51,500 bases of DNA from Mesostigma viride (GCA_009746045.1 RPFO01000132.1:126001-177500), one strand, 5' to 3'; numbered from the stretch's first letter, positions 10,095-24,059 are shown. Notes: a model not told the origin generated them from the letters alone. Made by a program: numbers and translations.

Positions 10095-11279
10095 TCAGTC
10101 GTCCTGGTTGCCAGCCGGAGTCCAGGTGGGGTCTGCAGCCTCGTCGTCGACGCCCTGTGCAGCAACGTCAGCGTCTATGGCGTCCACGAGATCACTGATT
10201 GGGTCAGTGGGGGCGTCGACGGGGATTGCTGTGTCCACTGCTTCCCCTGGACGAGGAGCACGCTGGGAAGAAGGGCCGGCAGCACTCGCTCCAGGCAGGC
10301 TGGCAAGGATGCGCCTGGCCTTCTCCGTGGTCACCCCAAACAACTGAGCCATGCGCTTGAAGACGTCTGGGCTGTCGCGCTCCATTGCAGCTGAGAGCGC
10401 CTCCACCTTGTCAAACACGCCCATCATTGCGCTAAGCTTCTTCGCAGACTCAGCCTCCGGGCAAGTCTCCATGTGCTCCTCGACGGCGCGTTTCTTGCCC
10501 TCATAGCCGCAGCACATCTTGGAAGAAAGCGTCTCGTTGTCCAGCAGGCGGAACGAGACGGTGTTGCCACAGGTGTAGACGTTGTACTCGCACTCCTCCT
10601 CGTGCGCCGCCATCATGTTGCTTGGGATGATCGTAAAGCAGCCGGGGTGTTCGCAGGCCCGGTATTGCGTCCTCGACGCCAGGCTGTTGAGCTGCGGGTT
10701 GGGGACGAACAGCTGCCCAGACGAGCTCAGCGGCTTGCGGCACTGCGGGCACTGGTTTCTGAACGTGTGAAGCTTGGTAGTGGCACAGGTGTCGCAGATG
10801 ATGATGGAGCATGCGTGCGCGGGCTCGTTCTCCAGCATGAGAGTGACATACTTGTCTCTCTCCTCCGCGCAAATGGCGCATTCGATCTTGCTCAAGTCCA
10901 GGACGAGTTTCGCCACCTTGAAAGTGTTCTCCAGATAGGGAAACACGTTGTTTCTTGTGTCGAAGTCCCCGTGATTATCGTGCACGGGCACAGGCTTGTT
11001 AGCCCTGTGAAGCTGCCGTTGTTCAGCGGTCAGTTCTGCATGCACGGGTGTGTGGGGGCAAGAAAACATAACAAGAAATGAGTACCAAAAGGCGGAAACG
11101 ACAAGAAAAAGCGCTTTTGGGTGCAAAAAAACAAAGGCTCGTCACAAACCTGCTTCTCCAGTAGCCGTGTTCCTCGCAGCACGTCGCTTTCCCCTGCCAC
11201 TTCCACTGCCACTGCCACTAGCTCCAGTAACACCACGGCCAAAGTTGTAGCTAGCTGCGTATCTGGGGCGGGAAGCCAT
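10095..11279 (-). CDS. Island gene 4: RING finger + SIAH/TRAF-like zinc-finger protein (probable E3 ligase)
   Basis: Exons are 11279-11150 and 11035-10095. The 114-nt intron (GTTTGT...TGCAG) is phase 1, and the product is 356 residues. The start MASRPRYAAS lies 80 nt after TATAAA (11359-11354). Residues 15-40 are Gly/Ser-rich then basic. A RING-type finger follows at about residues 85-135: CAIC, HAC, CDTC, CPQC in order. Next, about 155-225, is a cysteine/histidine run GCFTIIP...HEEECEYNVYTCG...HMETC, the spacing seen in SIAH/TRAF-type fingers. The last ~90 residues are helical then Ala/Pro/Asp-rich. RING plus SIAH/TRAF fingers are characteristic of ubiquitin E3 ligases; the activity is inferred. 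It is divergent from gene 5. A TTTGTAATAAAG polyadenylation-type sequence lies downstream on the minus strand (about 9928-9939). Confidence 0.8.
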
Positions 11280-12109
11280 ATCCAGTGAGAGAGTTTTGGT
11301 GTGCTGAGCTGATGTGAGGTGAGCGAGTGGCGAGGAGACGAGGAAGTCTGGTCTTTATACCTGCGCAGGCCTTGGTTGACGAGACGGTCCCGTGGCTGCA
11401 GGCTATCTACGTGGTCTTGCACGGGCAATCTGGCTACGTGGAAGCGCGTTCGTCGTTTATGCGCCGAAACCTTATCCACGGGACGCGTTTTTTTACGTTA
11501 CAAATCCCGTGGCAGCATAACGGTCAGAAATATCCGTCCACGGGGATTAAGGATTTTCGGTTTTGAGCCCCGTGGCAGAGTAACTGTCGGATATTTCTGC
11601 CACGGGGAAAGAATTTTTACGTTACAAATCCCGTGGCAAAATAACGCTCGAAAATATCCGTCCACGGGGACAGAAAAAAAACCGATTCGAGCCCCGTGGC
11701 AAAGTAACTGTCGGATATTTTTGCCACGGGAAAGAATTTTTACGTTACAAATCCCGTGGCAAAATAACGCTCGAAAATATCCGTCCACGGGGACAGAAAA
11801 AAATCCGATTCCGGTCCCGCGGCAAAGTAACTGTCGGATATTTTTGCCACGGGGAAAGATTTTTTACGTTACAAATCCCGTGGCAAAATAACGCTCAAAA
11901 TGTATGGCCACGGGAAATTTTTCCTCGTAACCGTCATACCGTTTCCCGTTACAAACCTCGTGGCTCGCCACGAGCCGTCGATCTGCTGAATTCTTCTAGA
12001 CCACGGGAATTGCAGCCCCGTGGGTATAAATGCAGGACTTGCACCACCTCGCCTCGCATCCCACTCGCATCCACCCAGCTCTCTCAGCAACCAAAACCAA
12101 CCAGCTCCA
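11280..12109. promoter_or_regulatory. Bidirectional promoter of genes 4 and 5 with ~125-bp repeats
   Basis: TATAAA boxes face outward at 11359-11354 (minus) and 12025-12030 (plus). From about 11470 to 11920 a ~125-bp composite unit recurs roughly three times. Each has TTTTTACGTTACAAATCCCG and TGGCAAAATAACGCTCGAAA, then TATCCGTCCACGGGGACAG, then CCCCGTGGCAAAGTAACTG and TCGGATATTTTTGCCACGGG. The CCACGGGG and CCCGTGG boxes alternate in orientation. A CCCCGTGGG box directly abuts the gene 5 TATA. Confidence 0.75.
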
Positions 12110-13374
12110 ATGGCTACCTCCTCCGCCATCTCTGCTCCTCGCCAGCGTGGGCCGCACAGTGCTCCCAAAGTCAAGAAAACTCGCCACTTCAACATTCTTT
12201 TCCACCCAGTCACCGGCGAGCATGCATGCGAAGTCCACCTTCCTGAGGCTTCTCGCAGCGTTTTGAACGACATGATGGATCACTACGAGACGAGCAACAT
12301 CATGATGAACAAGAAGCGCATTCGCTGCGTCGGCTGCGACAAGATGAGGTCTCTCAAGCACTTCTGCGAGTTTGACGAGGATTACAAGATGCGCAACAAT
12401 CACAGCTTTTCCCCTGCGACGGCCATTTCTGCGACTCGTGCGAGTACCTTCAGCAGAACAACATGCTGAAGAGCATCCCCACGAAGGACTGCGCCAAGTG
12501 CAAGAAGCCGACTCGTGTGGATCTCCTCAAGATCGACTGCAACGGCAAGGCCGAGCACTGCATCAGCTGCTGGGACCCCGCATTCGAGCAGTTCGCGTTC
12601 GAGCACGAGCGGACGAAGAAGAGGTTCCCCGAGCTGCTCCAGATCTACCCGGATATGGAGGACACCGCCGAGTTCATCAAGTGGCCCACGCCAGGCACCT
12701 ACACCGTCTCTGAGCCGAACTTTGCTCTCACCGGCCCCACCGACCCTGGCAAGGTCAACGTCAAGGTCGAGGAGCGCGACCAGCCCTTTCTTCGCGGTGG
12801 CTACAAGAGGAAGCAGGAGGACACAAACGACTACCTGAGGTCTTGCGGGCTGTTCAACGACGCCATCAAGAAGCCCAAGGTCGACATCGAGAACTTCAAG
12901 AGCGACTTCACCAAGGAGATCTCCAGGATCAAGTGGGAGTGCGAGAAGCGCAACTATGTCTCCCACCTCAGCTTCGTCTCTTTCACGCTGTCCGAGTCCA
13001 ACCTCACCAGCACCGTCACTCCCGGCACCAAGGAGTTCGAGCATCTGAAGAACAAGTTCTGCGGCGTCAAGGCTGCCAGCAAGCAGATGGGCTGCAACCA
13101 CCAGTTGGACGTGCCCTCCAAGACCTGCAAGGTGTGCAACAAGAAGGCGCACTACCTCTTCACCGCCAACGGCCACAGCATCGACAACGACGTCGTCTGC
13201 AGCGAGTGCGTCCTCGACACTCTGCGGGAGGCTGGCACCAAGAGTGTCTCCTGCCCCATCTGCGAGGGCAAGGACTCCAAGCACGACCTGTGCTTCCCGT
13301 TTTTCCGCTACGACTCCGCAGAGTCCTGCTATGCAGCTGTCATGAACCAACTGGCCGCCCCGCGTGCCCTGTAA
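12110..13374 (+). CDS. Island gene 5: double-RING zinc-finger protein, with an apparent 1-nt frameshift
   Basis: Starts MATSSAIS at 12110, 85 nt after TATAAA. The frame is open to about 12415, where good coding switches frame: the stretch CTTTTCCCCTGCGAC needs one more base to continue as CDGHFCDSC. One added base gives 421 residues. The shift falls in a homopolymer, so a sequencing indel is likely, though a real lesion or a very short unusual intron is possible. The N-terminal finger has CVGC, CDGHFCDSC and CAKC. The C-terminal one (about residues 335-385) has CKVC, NGH, CSEC and CPIC. Both match RING ligand order. The middle is charged with a KRKQ basic patch. E3-type function is inferred from RING only. 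The 3' flank has a CCCGTGG box and TATATTTTTAATGAAAAC. Confidence 0.75.
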
Positions 13375-13857
13375 ATAGTTCAGAGAATCTCTCTAGTCCC
13401 GTGGACTTGTGTACAATTAAAGAGTAATTATATTTTTAATGAAAACAATTCACACGAACATCATGTCTTATTTTCCATGCTTGCAATCAAAGTAAAATTA
13501 ACAATTGCACACGTCCCAAGTGTCCAAATTTAATAATACTTAGCCGTTGAGACTTGGCAAAAATTTGAATTTGGCGCGGTTTTATATTTATACTTCTGGC
13601 GCCGTCACCACGGGGAATGGCACGTGCCACGTGGCAGAATCCCGTGGACGTGCACCGGTCCGTACTCGCGCCGCGCCGTTCCGTATTTGCGCCGCGCTTA
13701 TCCACAGGACGCGCGCGTCGCGCTCGCGCCGCGCTTATCCACAGGACGCGGACCAATCCCGTGGCAGCTGTGGATATCCCTTCGTCTATTAAGTCGCGAG
13801 ACGCAACAACTCTCGCAGCTATCCTCCTCTCCATCCACCACTACCACGAAAACAGCT
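13375..13857 (+). promoter_or_regulatory. Intergenic region with promoter of gene 6
   Basis: After the gene 5 3' end comes A/T-rich sequence, then CCACGGGG (about 13609), CCACGTGG and CCCGTGG boxes. A GC-rich direct repeat CGCGCCGCGCTTATCCACAG occurs twice at about 13690-13745. A weak TATA variant TATTAAG (13787-13793) lies 71 nt before the ATG of gene 6. The leader is CT/CA-rich, as for the other island genes. Confidence 0.55.
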
Positions 13858-14576
13858 ATGGCTGACTCCGCGAAACCAGCTATGGCTGCCACCTTCGACA
13901 GCCTGCCTGCAGAAATCGTGCACCGCCTCGTGGAGCTCTCGTGGCCCAAACTGTGTGGAATCAACAAGGCCACGCAGGTCCAGTTTGAGAAGGTGAAAGA
14001 GGAAAAGACGATCGAAGCCACTGAGCTGCTGAATGCCATTGAGAAGGAGATTCAGATGCGCTCCCGCAGACGCCGAAGGAACCCTGGCGAGCTGCGCCAC
14101 ATGACTTCATGCGATCTCAAGATGTGCAAGCGGTTGCTGATTGGCAAGAAGCCCTATATCTTTCTCCGTCAAGCGAAGAGGTGGGTCGCCGAGGCTCACT
14201 GCTACAGGAAGCATCTGGCGTGCCTTGCCCAGAATGTGTTTGACAAGATGTTCTGGGCTGTCATCGTCTTCGGACACGACGCTGACCTTGTCGCTCACGA
14301 GTACATCAAGTCCGTGCCGGATCTCGAGAAGGAACGCACGGCAGAAGAGCACGGTCTCGAGCTCATCAATCGCATGAAGGAGGCGGTGCGCAAGGCCCTC
14401 GAGACAAGCGTGGCTCCTCACCACCGCCCCCCCGGATGCAGAAGATGGAGGAACTGTGCAATTGGGAGTTAGACGTGTGGAAGAACCAACTGGCCAATGG
14501 CTATGTCAGCTGCAGGGAGTGCAGCCTTTTGAAGCCAAGCCATGAACGGAGGAAGGCGCATGCGATGTACAAATAA
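13858..14576 (+). CDS. Island gene 6: basic helical protein with C-terminal CxxC, apparent 1-nt frameshift
   Basis: Starts MADSAKPA in the CAGCTATGG context. The first frame ends at 14472, but coding quality jumps frame at the seven-C run near 14427-14433. One extra C there leads into MQKMEELCNW...YVSCREC...HAMYK and a stop at 14574-14576, for 239 residues. Homopolymer miscount is the simplest cause. Features are an N-terminal helix (DSLPAEIVHRLVELSW, vaguely F-box-like but too short to call), an Arg run (SRRRRRNP) near residue 75, several Cys/His positions (SCDLKMC, HCYRKHLAC) and the terminal CREC motif. No family is recognised. Downstream is a 7-bp hairpin CACTCCT/AGGAGTG (14583-14608), then TATTTTATTTTCTAATAAAA. 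Confidence 0.65.
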
Positions 14577-15136
14577 GTACTTCCACTCCTACATTGAGAA
14601 AAGGAGTGTTGAAATGATTACTGTATTTTATTTTCTAATAAAAGCAATTACGTAAACAAAGAGTCCTCACATCTCATGCATTATAAATAGGCCAATTAAC
14701 AAATGCAATAGGTACGTAGCATATACTGAGCATACCAAACAGGGTGCAAGTGACAGAATTCAAAAAGACTTAGCCGTTTAGGAGCTACACTTACTAGCAC
14801 GGCCCCCTTAGTGCCCAGGACTTGGTGAAAATTCGGGACTTTGCACAGAAACACGCCTAACGCCGCGCCGGTACTGCGTACGACAGAAGTAAGGGCGTAT
14901 GACACGGTGCTCGGGACTTGTGCAAATTTAATTACTGACAAAGTACCAACGGAGTGGCGCTCACAATTCATAATTGTAGTTACTGGCAAGCCACGGACTT
15001 GTATAAATAGATTCGCCCTGGCCAGTCGGCCCTTGCATTCACGCTTCCGGCCCGCTGGCATGTCGCCGCCATGCAAAGGAGTGATTCGAATTGATAATAA
15101 AAGAAAGCAATGAGTACGTGACTCTTCAACGCAGCC
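14577..15136 (+). promoter_or_regulatory. Intergenic region with promoter and leader of gene 7
   Basis: A strong TATAAATA box lies at 15002-15009, 135 nt before the gene 7 ATG. A short upstream frame (ATG at about 15071, seven codons) sits in the leader. CCACGGGG boxes are lacking here, so gene 7 may be under separate control. The rest (14650-14990) shows no gene; one stretch resembles 13535-13560 (ACTTAGCCGTT). Confidence 0.5.
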
Positions 15137-16273
15137 ATGGACCACGAGGTTATATTAAAAAAGATACCACTGACAGCTCTCTTCAGCCATGTGGGCAAGC
15201 GCCTGCATAAGCTGGAAACGGCTTATAATCAGGACAATTATGCCGACACCAAGACAAAGCGTGCTCAAGGCCGCGAGCTAAAACGAGCTCTAGAAAACAC
15301 GGACGCTGGTCCGAGTGCCACGGAATACGACACGTGGGATATCAAAACGATTATGGATGCCAAAAGAAACGGGGACGTGATGATGCTGCAGATAGAGTGG
15401 GATTATACAAAAGAGCAGTTACTGGATTACGCCACCAAGGGGCAAAAAGTAGACCTGTTCGGATGGGAGCCGATCCAGAACATTGCAGGAAACTGCGACT
15501 CTGCCATACAGGCGTTCTTGGACGATTTCGTGTCAACCAAGGATAAAAAATGCAGGGTGAATAACAGGGTTGACCACCGCGAGGTTCGTAAGGCGTGGAA
15601 CGCAGTCAAGGCGGCACGGGATGCAGGAGGCCCCCCTTTCAAGAAGTTTCACACGTACGATTCTGGTGAGAACCACGACGAGATGCATGAGTTCGACCAC
15701 GATAACGAGCCATCCTCAAGCAACCACACGCCCAACACGATCCCCAGCAAGCTTGCGACCGACCCGCTGGCAGCTTCGCTGGCGGAGCAGCTCAAGAGGT
15801 CGCAGGAAGAGGCTGCCAAGGCCCAGGCTCAGCTGGCACACCTGTTATCTCAGCAGGCTGCTACTGTACGCGTCCCTTCTGTGCAGCAGCCTGCTCCTCA
15901 GCAGGCATCTTTTTTTTTGCAGCAGCCTGCTCCCCAGCAGGCATCTGTTTTTTTGCAGCAGCCTGCTCCCCAGCAGGGGTCATTTTACGTGCAGCAACCT
16001 GTTATTATTGACCAGCCGCTTCTGGGGGGACAGCAGCCTGTTCCTGACGAGCAACTTGATCCTGATAGAGCTGCCAGGCGCGCTGCCAAGCAAGCTGCCA
16101 AGCAGGCAGCCAAGCTGGCTGCCAAGCAGGCTGCTCTTGAGCAGGCTGCCATTGATCAGGCTGCTGCTGCTGAGCAGGCCAGAAAGACTCAGGGGAGAGG
16201 AACCAAGGACATGCCCTTCATCCCTGATGAGGGAAATCAAAAGGAGGGATCCTCTGATGATGAGGACCAGTAA
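15137..16273 (+). CDS. Island gene 7: unknown 378-residue protein with Gln/Pro and Ala/Lys repeats
   Basis: One continuous frame from MDHEVILKK. Residues 1-190 are mixed and charged (KIPLTALFSHVGKRLHKLE, YTKEQLLDYATKGQKVDLF) and may form a small folded domain. Residues about 215-240 are a short helix (SLAEQLKRSQEEAAKAQAQ). Then come three to four copies of a QQPAPQQ-type repeat (about 253-300), partly exact at DNA level and so recently expanded. An Ala/Lys-rich helical repeat (AAKQAAKQAAKLAAKQAA) and an acidic tail ending GSSDDEDQ follow. The mix of disordered and low-complexity segments fits a structural or nuclear scaffold-like protein, but function is unknown. AATAAA lies about 60 nt beyond the stop. 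Confidence 0.7.
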   Translation: MDHEVILKKIPLTALFSHVGKRLHKLETAYNQDNYADTKTKRAQGRELKRALENTDAGPSATEYDTWDIKTIMDAKRNGDVMMLQIEWDYTKEQLLDYATKGQKVDLFGWEPIQNIAGNCDSAIQAFLDDFVSTKDKKCRVNNRVDHREVRKAWNAVKAARDAGGPPFKKFHTYDSGENHDEMHEFDHDNEPSSSNHTPNTIPSKLATDPLAASLAEQLKRSQEEAAKAQAQLAHLLSQQAATVRVPSVQQPAPQQASFFLQQPAPQQASVFLQQPAPQQGSFYVQQPVIIDQPLLGGQQPVPDEQLDPDRAARRAAKQAAKQAAKLAAKQAALEQAAIDQAAAAEQARKTQGRGTKDMPFIPDEGNQKEGSSDDEDQ

Positions 16274-17043
16274 ATAGTACTGACAAGGTTTACGTGTGAC
16301 CAATGCAATGTAATGATGCAATATAATCTGGAATAAAGAATTGTTTCATTAATAAATATCATTACACGTGTTTATTTCCATGCTTTACCACGAGGAATGC
16401 CATGTCATTTGTCCAAGTCCTGTGCATGTCTGTCAGCCCTCCAAAAGGGGGTCACTTTAGGTTTTTGTAGTAGTTGAGCGACGCGTGCAGGCGCTCATCG
16501 CACCTTGGGCACCAGAGTAGCGATCGAGGGATGTGCTCTGGAAGCCATCTAAACGGCCTGAGAAAGTGGAACGACCAAATACGAAGAAACCAAACAGTTG
16601 CATATTTTTACGTAAGTGCACCATAATACCGCTCCCGCAAGCACCTCCCAGCAGCAACATAATTTGCGGTACTATCGCAGCATTTACAATGGCAGTCGTT
16701 TTAACAAAAAGTTTTTCGGTCAAAATTTTTTGAATTAGTCATAGAATCGTGCGAGCGGCTTACCGATCGAGCTAATCTGTCGCCGTTTTTGATAAGTAAC
16801 TGATTTCCGGTGTCCACACTTTTGGGGGGTCCACTGCAAAATGCAGCGGACCTGACCCGACCTCGCGAAAATGCCCGTCCTTTTTCTGTTTTCCTGAAAA
16901 AATGGGCCGATTTCTTTAGGATAAAAAAAATATCTGCGTTCAGTAGTAGATGAGTTATGAAGGCTTATTAAAGTGCATTCGCTTTCCAATTATTAATGTG
17001 TTCTCAAAACCGCCACTATAGGATTTTCACGGCCGCCATGGGT
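16274..17043. other. Intergenic region between the gene island and the CACTA element
   Basis: It contains the gene 7 3' end with GAATAAAGAAT near 16331 and ATTAATAAATATCATTAC. A minus-strand open frame (16457-16723) with a Gly-rich hydrophobic stretch (PQIMLLLGGACGSGIM) has no ATG and no homolog I know. Nothing else is supported. Confidence 0.4.
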
Positions 17044-17440
17044 CACTAGGAGCCGGGTGTTGACAAAGTGTGACAAATTTTTGTCAACAATTGTCAACTT
17101 GTTGACAAAGTGTGACAACTTGTTGACAAATTGTTGACAAAGTGTGACAAAGTGTGACAAAACTAGACAAAAAAATGTCAACAGCTTGACAAAACTTGAC
17201 AGAATGTTGACAATGTTGACAAAACGTTGACAATCGTTGACATGTCAACTTTATGTTGATGTCAACAAATGTCAAAACACTGACAAGCCAAGGTGATTTG
17301 TCAACAAATGTCAAGACGTTTACAAACGCAGGCCAAACGCAAGAAAAATGTCAACAAATGTCAACATGACAAAATGTCAACACGATAAACAAAGGCATAG
17401 CAAACTGACAAATCAACACCACGCACAGGTAAACTTACTT
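17044..17440 (+). repeat. Left terminal inverted repeat and subterminal repeats of the CACTA-like element
   Basis: After the 33-bp terminus come many irregular copies of TTGACAAAGTGTGACA, TGTCAACA and TTGACAAT-type units. These are likely transposase or accessory-protein binding sites, by analogy with known CACTA elements. Confidence 0.75.
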
Positions 17441-17973
17441 CATTAAAATCAATATGGCTGCTGCCTTGCTGCCTGAATTGCGGTTTTCTGCATTACATTA
17501 GCATGACAAACTTTACTGACAAAACACATGAATGAAGAGTGCACTCAATCACAGTCCGAGGGTGGCGTGCAAGATGTACAACCGCAAGCATCTCACAAAT
17601 GCAGTATAACATCCGTCATAGGGCTGTCCCAGCGATCATTGCTGAAAAAAATGGACTCTCTAGAAATTTATCGCATGACAATGTCCAGTGCTACAGCGAT
17701 GTGACGAGGGCTCAGAGCCTACAAAATCTGTGTCCGCAGGTGCCCTCCCCGCCATGCTGGCCAATGTGTCCGCCATGGTTGTGTTAGGTAGATCGCCTGC
17801 ATGCAAGGGATACATGCGTTATCCGGCAAAGCAGCAAAGGGAACACACAAAGATCTTAAGTGAGATGAATACCCGAAATCAGCTGTGTGTAATGAGACGT
17901 CGTGAGAGCACAGCAGTCGCGTGGCTGTTTGTGAGTAATGGCTTGATTTTAGGACCGAGAAAGTGAGATAGCG

Positions 17974-21410
<3,437 letters not shown>

Positions 21411-21419
21411 TGGCATTTT

Positions 21420-23500
21420 TGCCGAGGGGTGAGGATTATTCCTTGTCATGGGGGCATACAGGACGGGTTACTTATTCCTTGTCATGGGGGCAGGCAGGAC
21501 AAGTTAATTATTCCTTGTCATGGGGGGCAGGCAGGACGGGTTAATTGTTCCTTTTCATGGGGGCAGGCAGGGCGGGTTAATTATTCCTTGTCATTAGGGG
21601 CAGGCAGGACGGGTTAATAATTCCTTGTCATGGGGGCAGGCAGGACGGGTCACTTATTCCTTGTCATGGGGGCAGGCAGGACGGGTCAATTATTCCGTGT
21701 CATGGGGGCAGGCTGGACCTGTTAATTATTCCTTGTCATGGGGGCAGGCGGGACGGGTTAGTAATTCCTTGTCTTGGGGGCAGGCAGGGCGGGTGAATTA
21801 TTCCTTTTTATGGTGACAGGCAGAACGGGTTAATCACTCCTTGTCATGGGAGGCAGGCAGGACGGGTTACTTATTCCTTGTCATGGGGGGCAGGCGCATT
21901 GCATATACATTTATTCCTTGTCATGGGGGGCAGGCAGGACGGGTTAATTGTTCTTGTCATGAGGGGACGGCAGGGGGGGCTCATGATACCCTGTAGTGGG
22001 GTGGGCGAAGGCAGGGGGGGTTAATGATTCCCTGTCATGGGGTGGGGGAAGGCAGGGGGGGTTAACGATTCCTTGTGTCCATGGGGGGCAGGCAGGACGG
22101 GTTTCTTATTCCTTGTCATGAGGGGAAGGCAGGGGAGGTAAATGATTTCCTGTCGTGGGGTGGGAGAAGGCGGGGGTAATAATTTTTCCTTGCCATGGGG
22201 GCAGGCAGGACAGGTTAATTATTCCTTGTCATGGGGGCATGCAGAAAAGCTTAAAAATTTCTTGTCATGGGATTGAAAGCACCTCACAGTCAGTTGTCCT
22301 CCCTTACGAAATGGCGATTTTGTAGCTACATGATTAACAGAGCATATGCTCTAAATCTTGTAGCAATGGACCGCGTTATATTTCTGTTGGCGACTACTTT
22401 CAAACATTCATCATTTTTGTTTTTCTTTTACATTTGTCTTGTTGCGGACAGGGAGGGTTGATTGCCTTTTCATGGGGGGCAGGCAGGGGTGGGGGTTACT
22501 CCTTGTCATGGGGGGCAGGCAGGGGGGGTTGATTGCCTTTTCATGGGGGGCAGGCAGGGGCCGGGGCTTAATTATTCCTTGTAATGTGGTGCAGGCAGGG
22601 GGGGTAATGATTCATTGTCATGGGGGGCAGGCAGGGGGGGGGTAACTCCTTGTCATGGGGGGCAGGCGGGGGGGGGGTAATTATCCCTTGTCATGGGGGT
22701 TCAGGCAGAGGGGGCTAATCCTTGTCACATGGGGGGCAGGCTGCGTGGGTAATTTTCCTTGTAATTAGGCAGGCAGGGGGGGTAGTTGATCCTTGTCATG
22801 GGGGACATGCAGGGGGGGGCAATGATTCCTTGTCGTGGGGGGCATGTAGGGGGCGTCAAGTGTTCCTTGTTATGTGGGGCAGGCAGGGGGGGGATGATTC
22901 TTGTCGTGGGGGGCAGGCAGGGGAGGGGATGATTCTTGTCGTGGGGGGCAGGCAGGGAGTGTTAATTATTCCTTGTCACGGGGGGCAGACAGGGGGGGGC
23001 AATGATTCCTTGTCGTGGGGGGCAGGTAGCGGGGGTTAGTTGTTCCTTGTCGTGGGGGGCAGGCAGGGGGGGTCAATGATTCCTTGTCATGCCCGGGGCA
23101 GGTAGGGGGCGTAATTATTCCTTGTATTGGGGGCCAGGCGGGGGGCGTTAATCGTTGTCATGGGGGGCAGGCAGGGGGGTTTAATCCTTGTCATGGGGGG
23201 CAGGCAGGGGGGCTTGTTCCTTGTCATGGGGGACAGGTATGGGGGGGAGATTATTCCGCGTCATGGGGGTAGGCAAATGGGTTAGTTTTTCCTTGTCATG
23301 GGGGGCAGGTGGGGCAGCTTTATAATTCCTTGTGGTGGGTTTTAAGCACCTTGCAATCGTTATGCCCTCTTAAGGAAGTGTGCTTGCGCAGCTAATCGAT
23401 TAACATAACATATGCTCCAAATTTCGTACACAATGGATACCGTAATAAATTTGTTATTGACTACGAATAAACATTCATAATTTTTGTTTTTCTTCTGCAG
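21420..23500. repeat. Composite higher-order satellite (two array + spacer blocks)
   Basis: A ~32-36 bp unit of the form TTATTCCTTGTCATGGGGG plus CAGGCAGGACGGGTTAA repeats about 25 times (21430-22268), followed by a ~170-bp unique spacer (22268-22440). A second, more diverged G-rich array (22445-23340) is followed by a related copy of the same spacer (23336-23500). The whole is thus a duplicated ~1-kb block. Frames through it are repeat artefacts (SWGQAGRVNY-type). Confidence 0.8.
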
Positions 23501-23860
23501 GAAGTCTCGGCTGTTCTGGTGCCATATGCATCCTCACCATCGTCGTCATCGACGTAGCCGGCGGACTCGTCTAGGGTCCATGCACGGGTTGCTCAGGTTT
23601 GTCTTTGAATCTGTGTGATGAGGTGTTTTCTTTGCGCAGTGTATGTTTGCCTGCAGCTACCTTTTTTGTTCCAAATAGATCAGTGCTTTCTTCTTTGCAT
23701 TTGCAGCAAGAGAGGGAAGTTTTTGTACAGGTTTTTTAACGTAATCTGCCTCTTTAATGTTGCACAACTGACAACAACCATGTATACATTGATGTTATTT
23801 CCACCTCTGCATCTTTTTTCTGTGTTTTACAGGAGAGTCGAGAGCTTTTAATCAAAATGA
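23490..23860 (+). other. Possible small exons with splice acceptors inside the CACTA-like element
   Basis: Three pyrimidine-tract/acceptor sequences occur in close order: TTTTTCTTCTGCAG (about 23488-23501), TTTGCATTTGCAG (about 23694-23706) and TTTTCTGTGTTTTACAG (about 23815-23831). Each is followed by 40-100 bases of non-repeat sequence. They suggest a spliced transcript, perhaps the remains of an element gene. The product is not identifiable. Confidence 0.25.
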
Positions 23861-24059
23861 CATCCGCAAATGACGGCTGCACACAATATACCCAACGGGC
23901 GGCTGCCTGCAAATTCTTTGCAAGCATTTAGAGCTTTCCGTGGAAGTCATGCTCACAACGGGCTGCACGCAACGCAATGGGCTGCCGTCCGAACTTTGCC
24001 TACGAGACAATCGTTGTTGCTGTCAGCATTAAGTAATGCTTATTTTGTAATAAAAAGAA

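Noticed and set aside
16457-16723. Minus-strand frame with a Gly-rich hydrophobic segment
   Set aside because: No ATG start and no recognisable relative; could be an exon, but nothing supports it.
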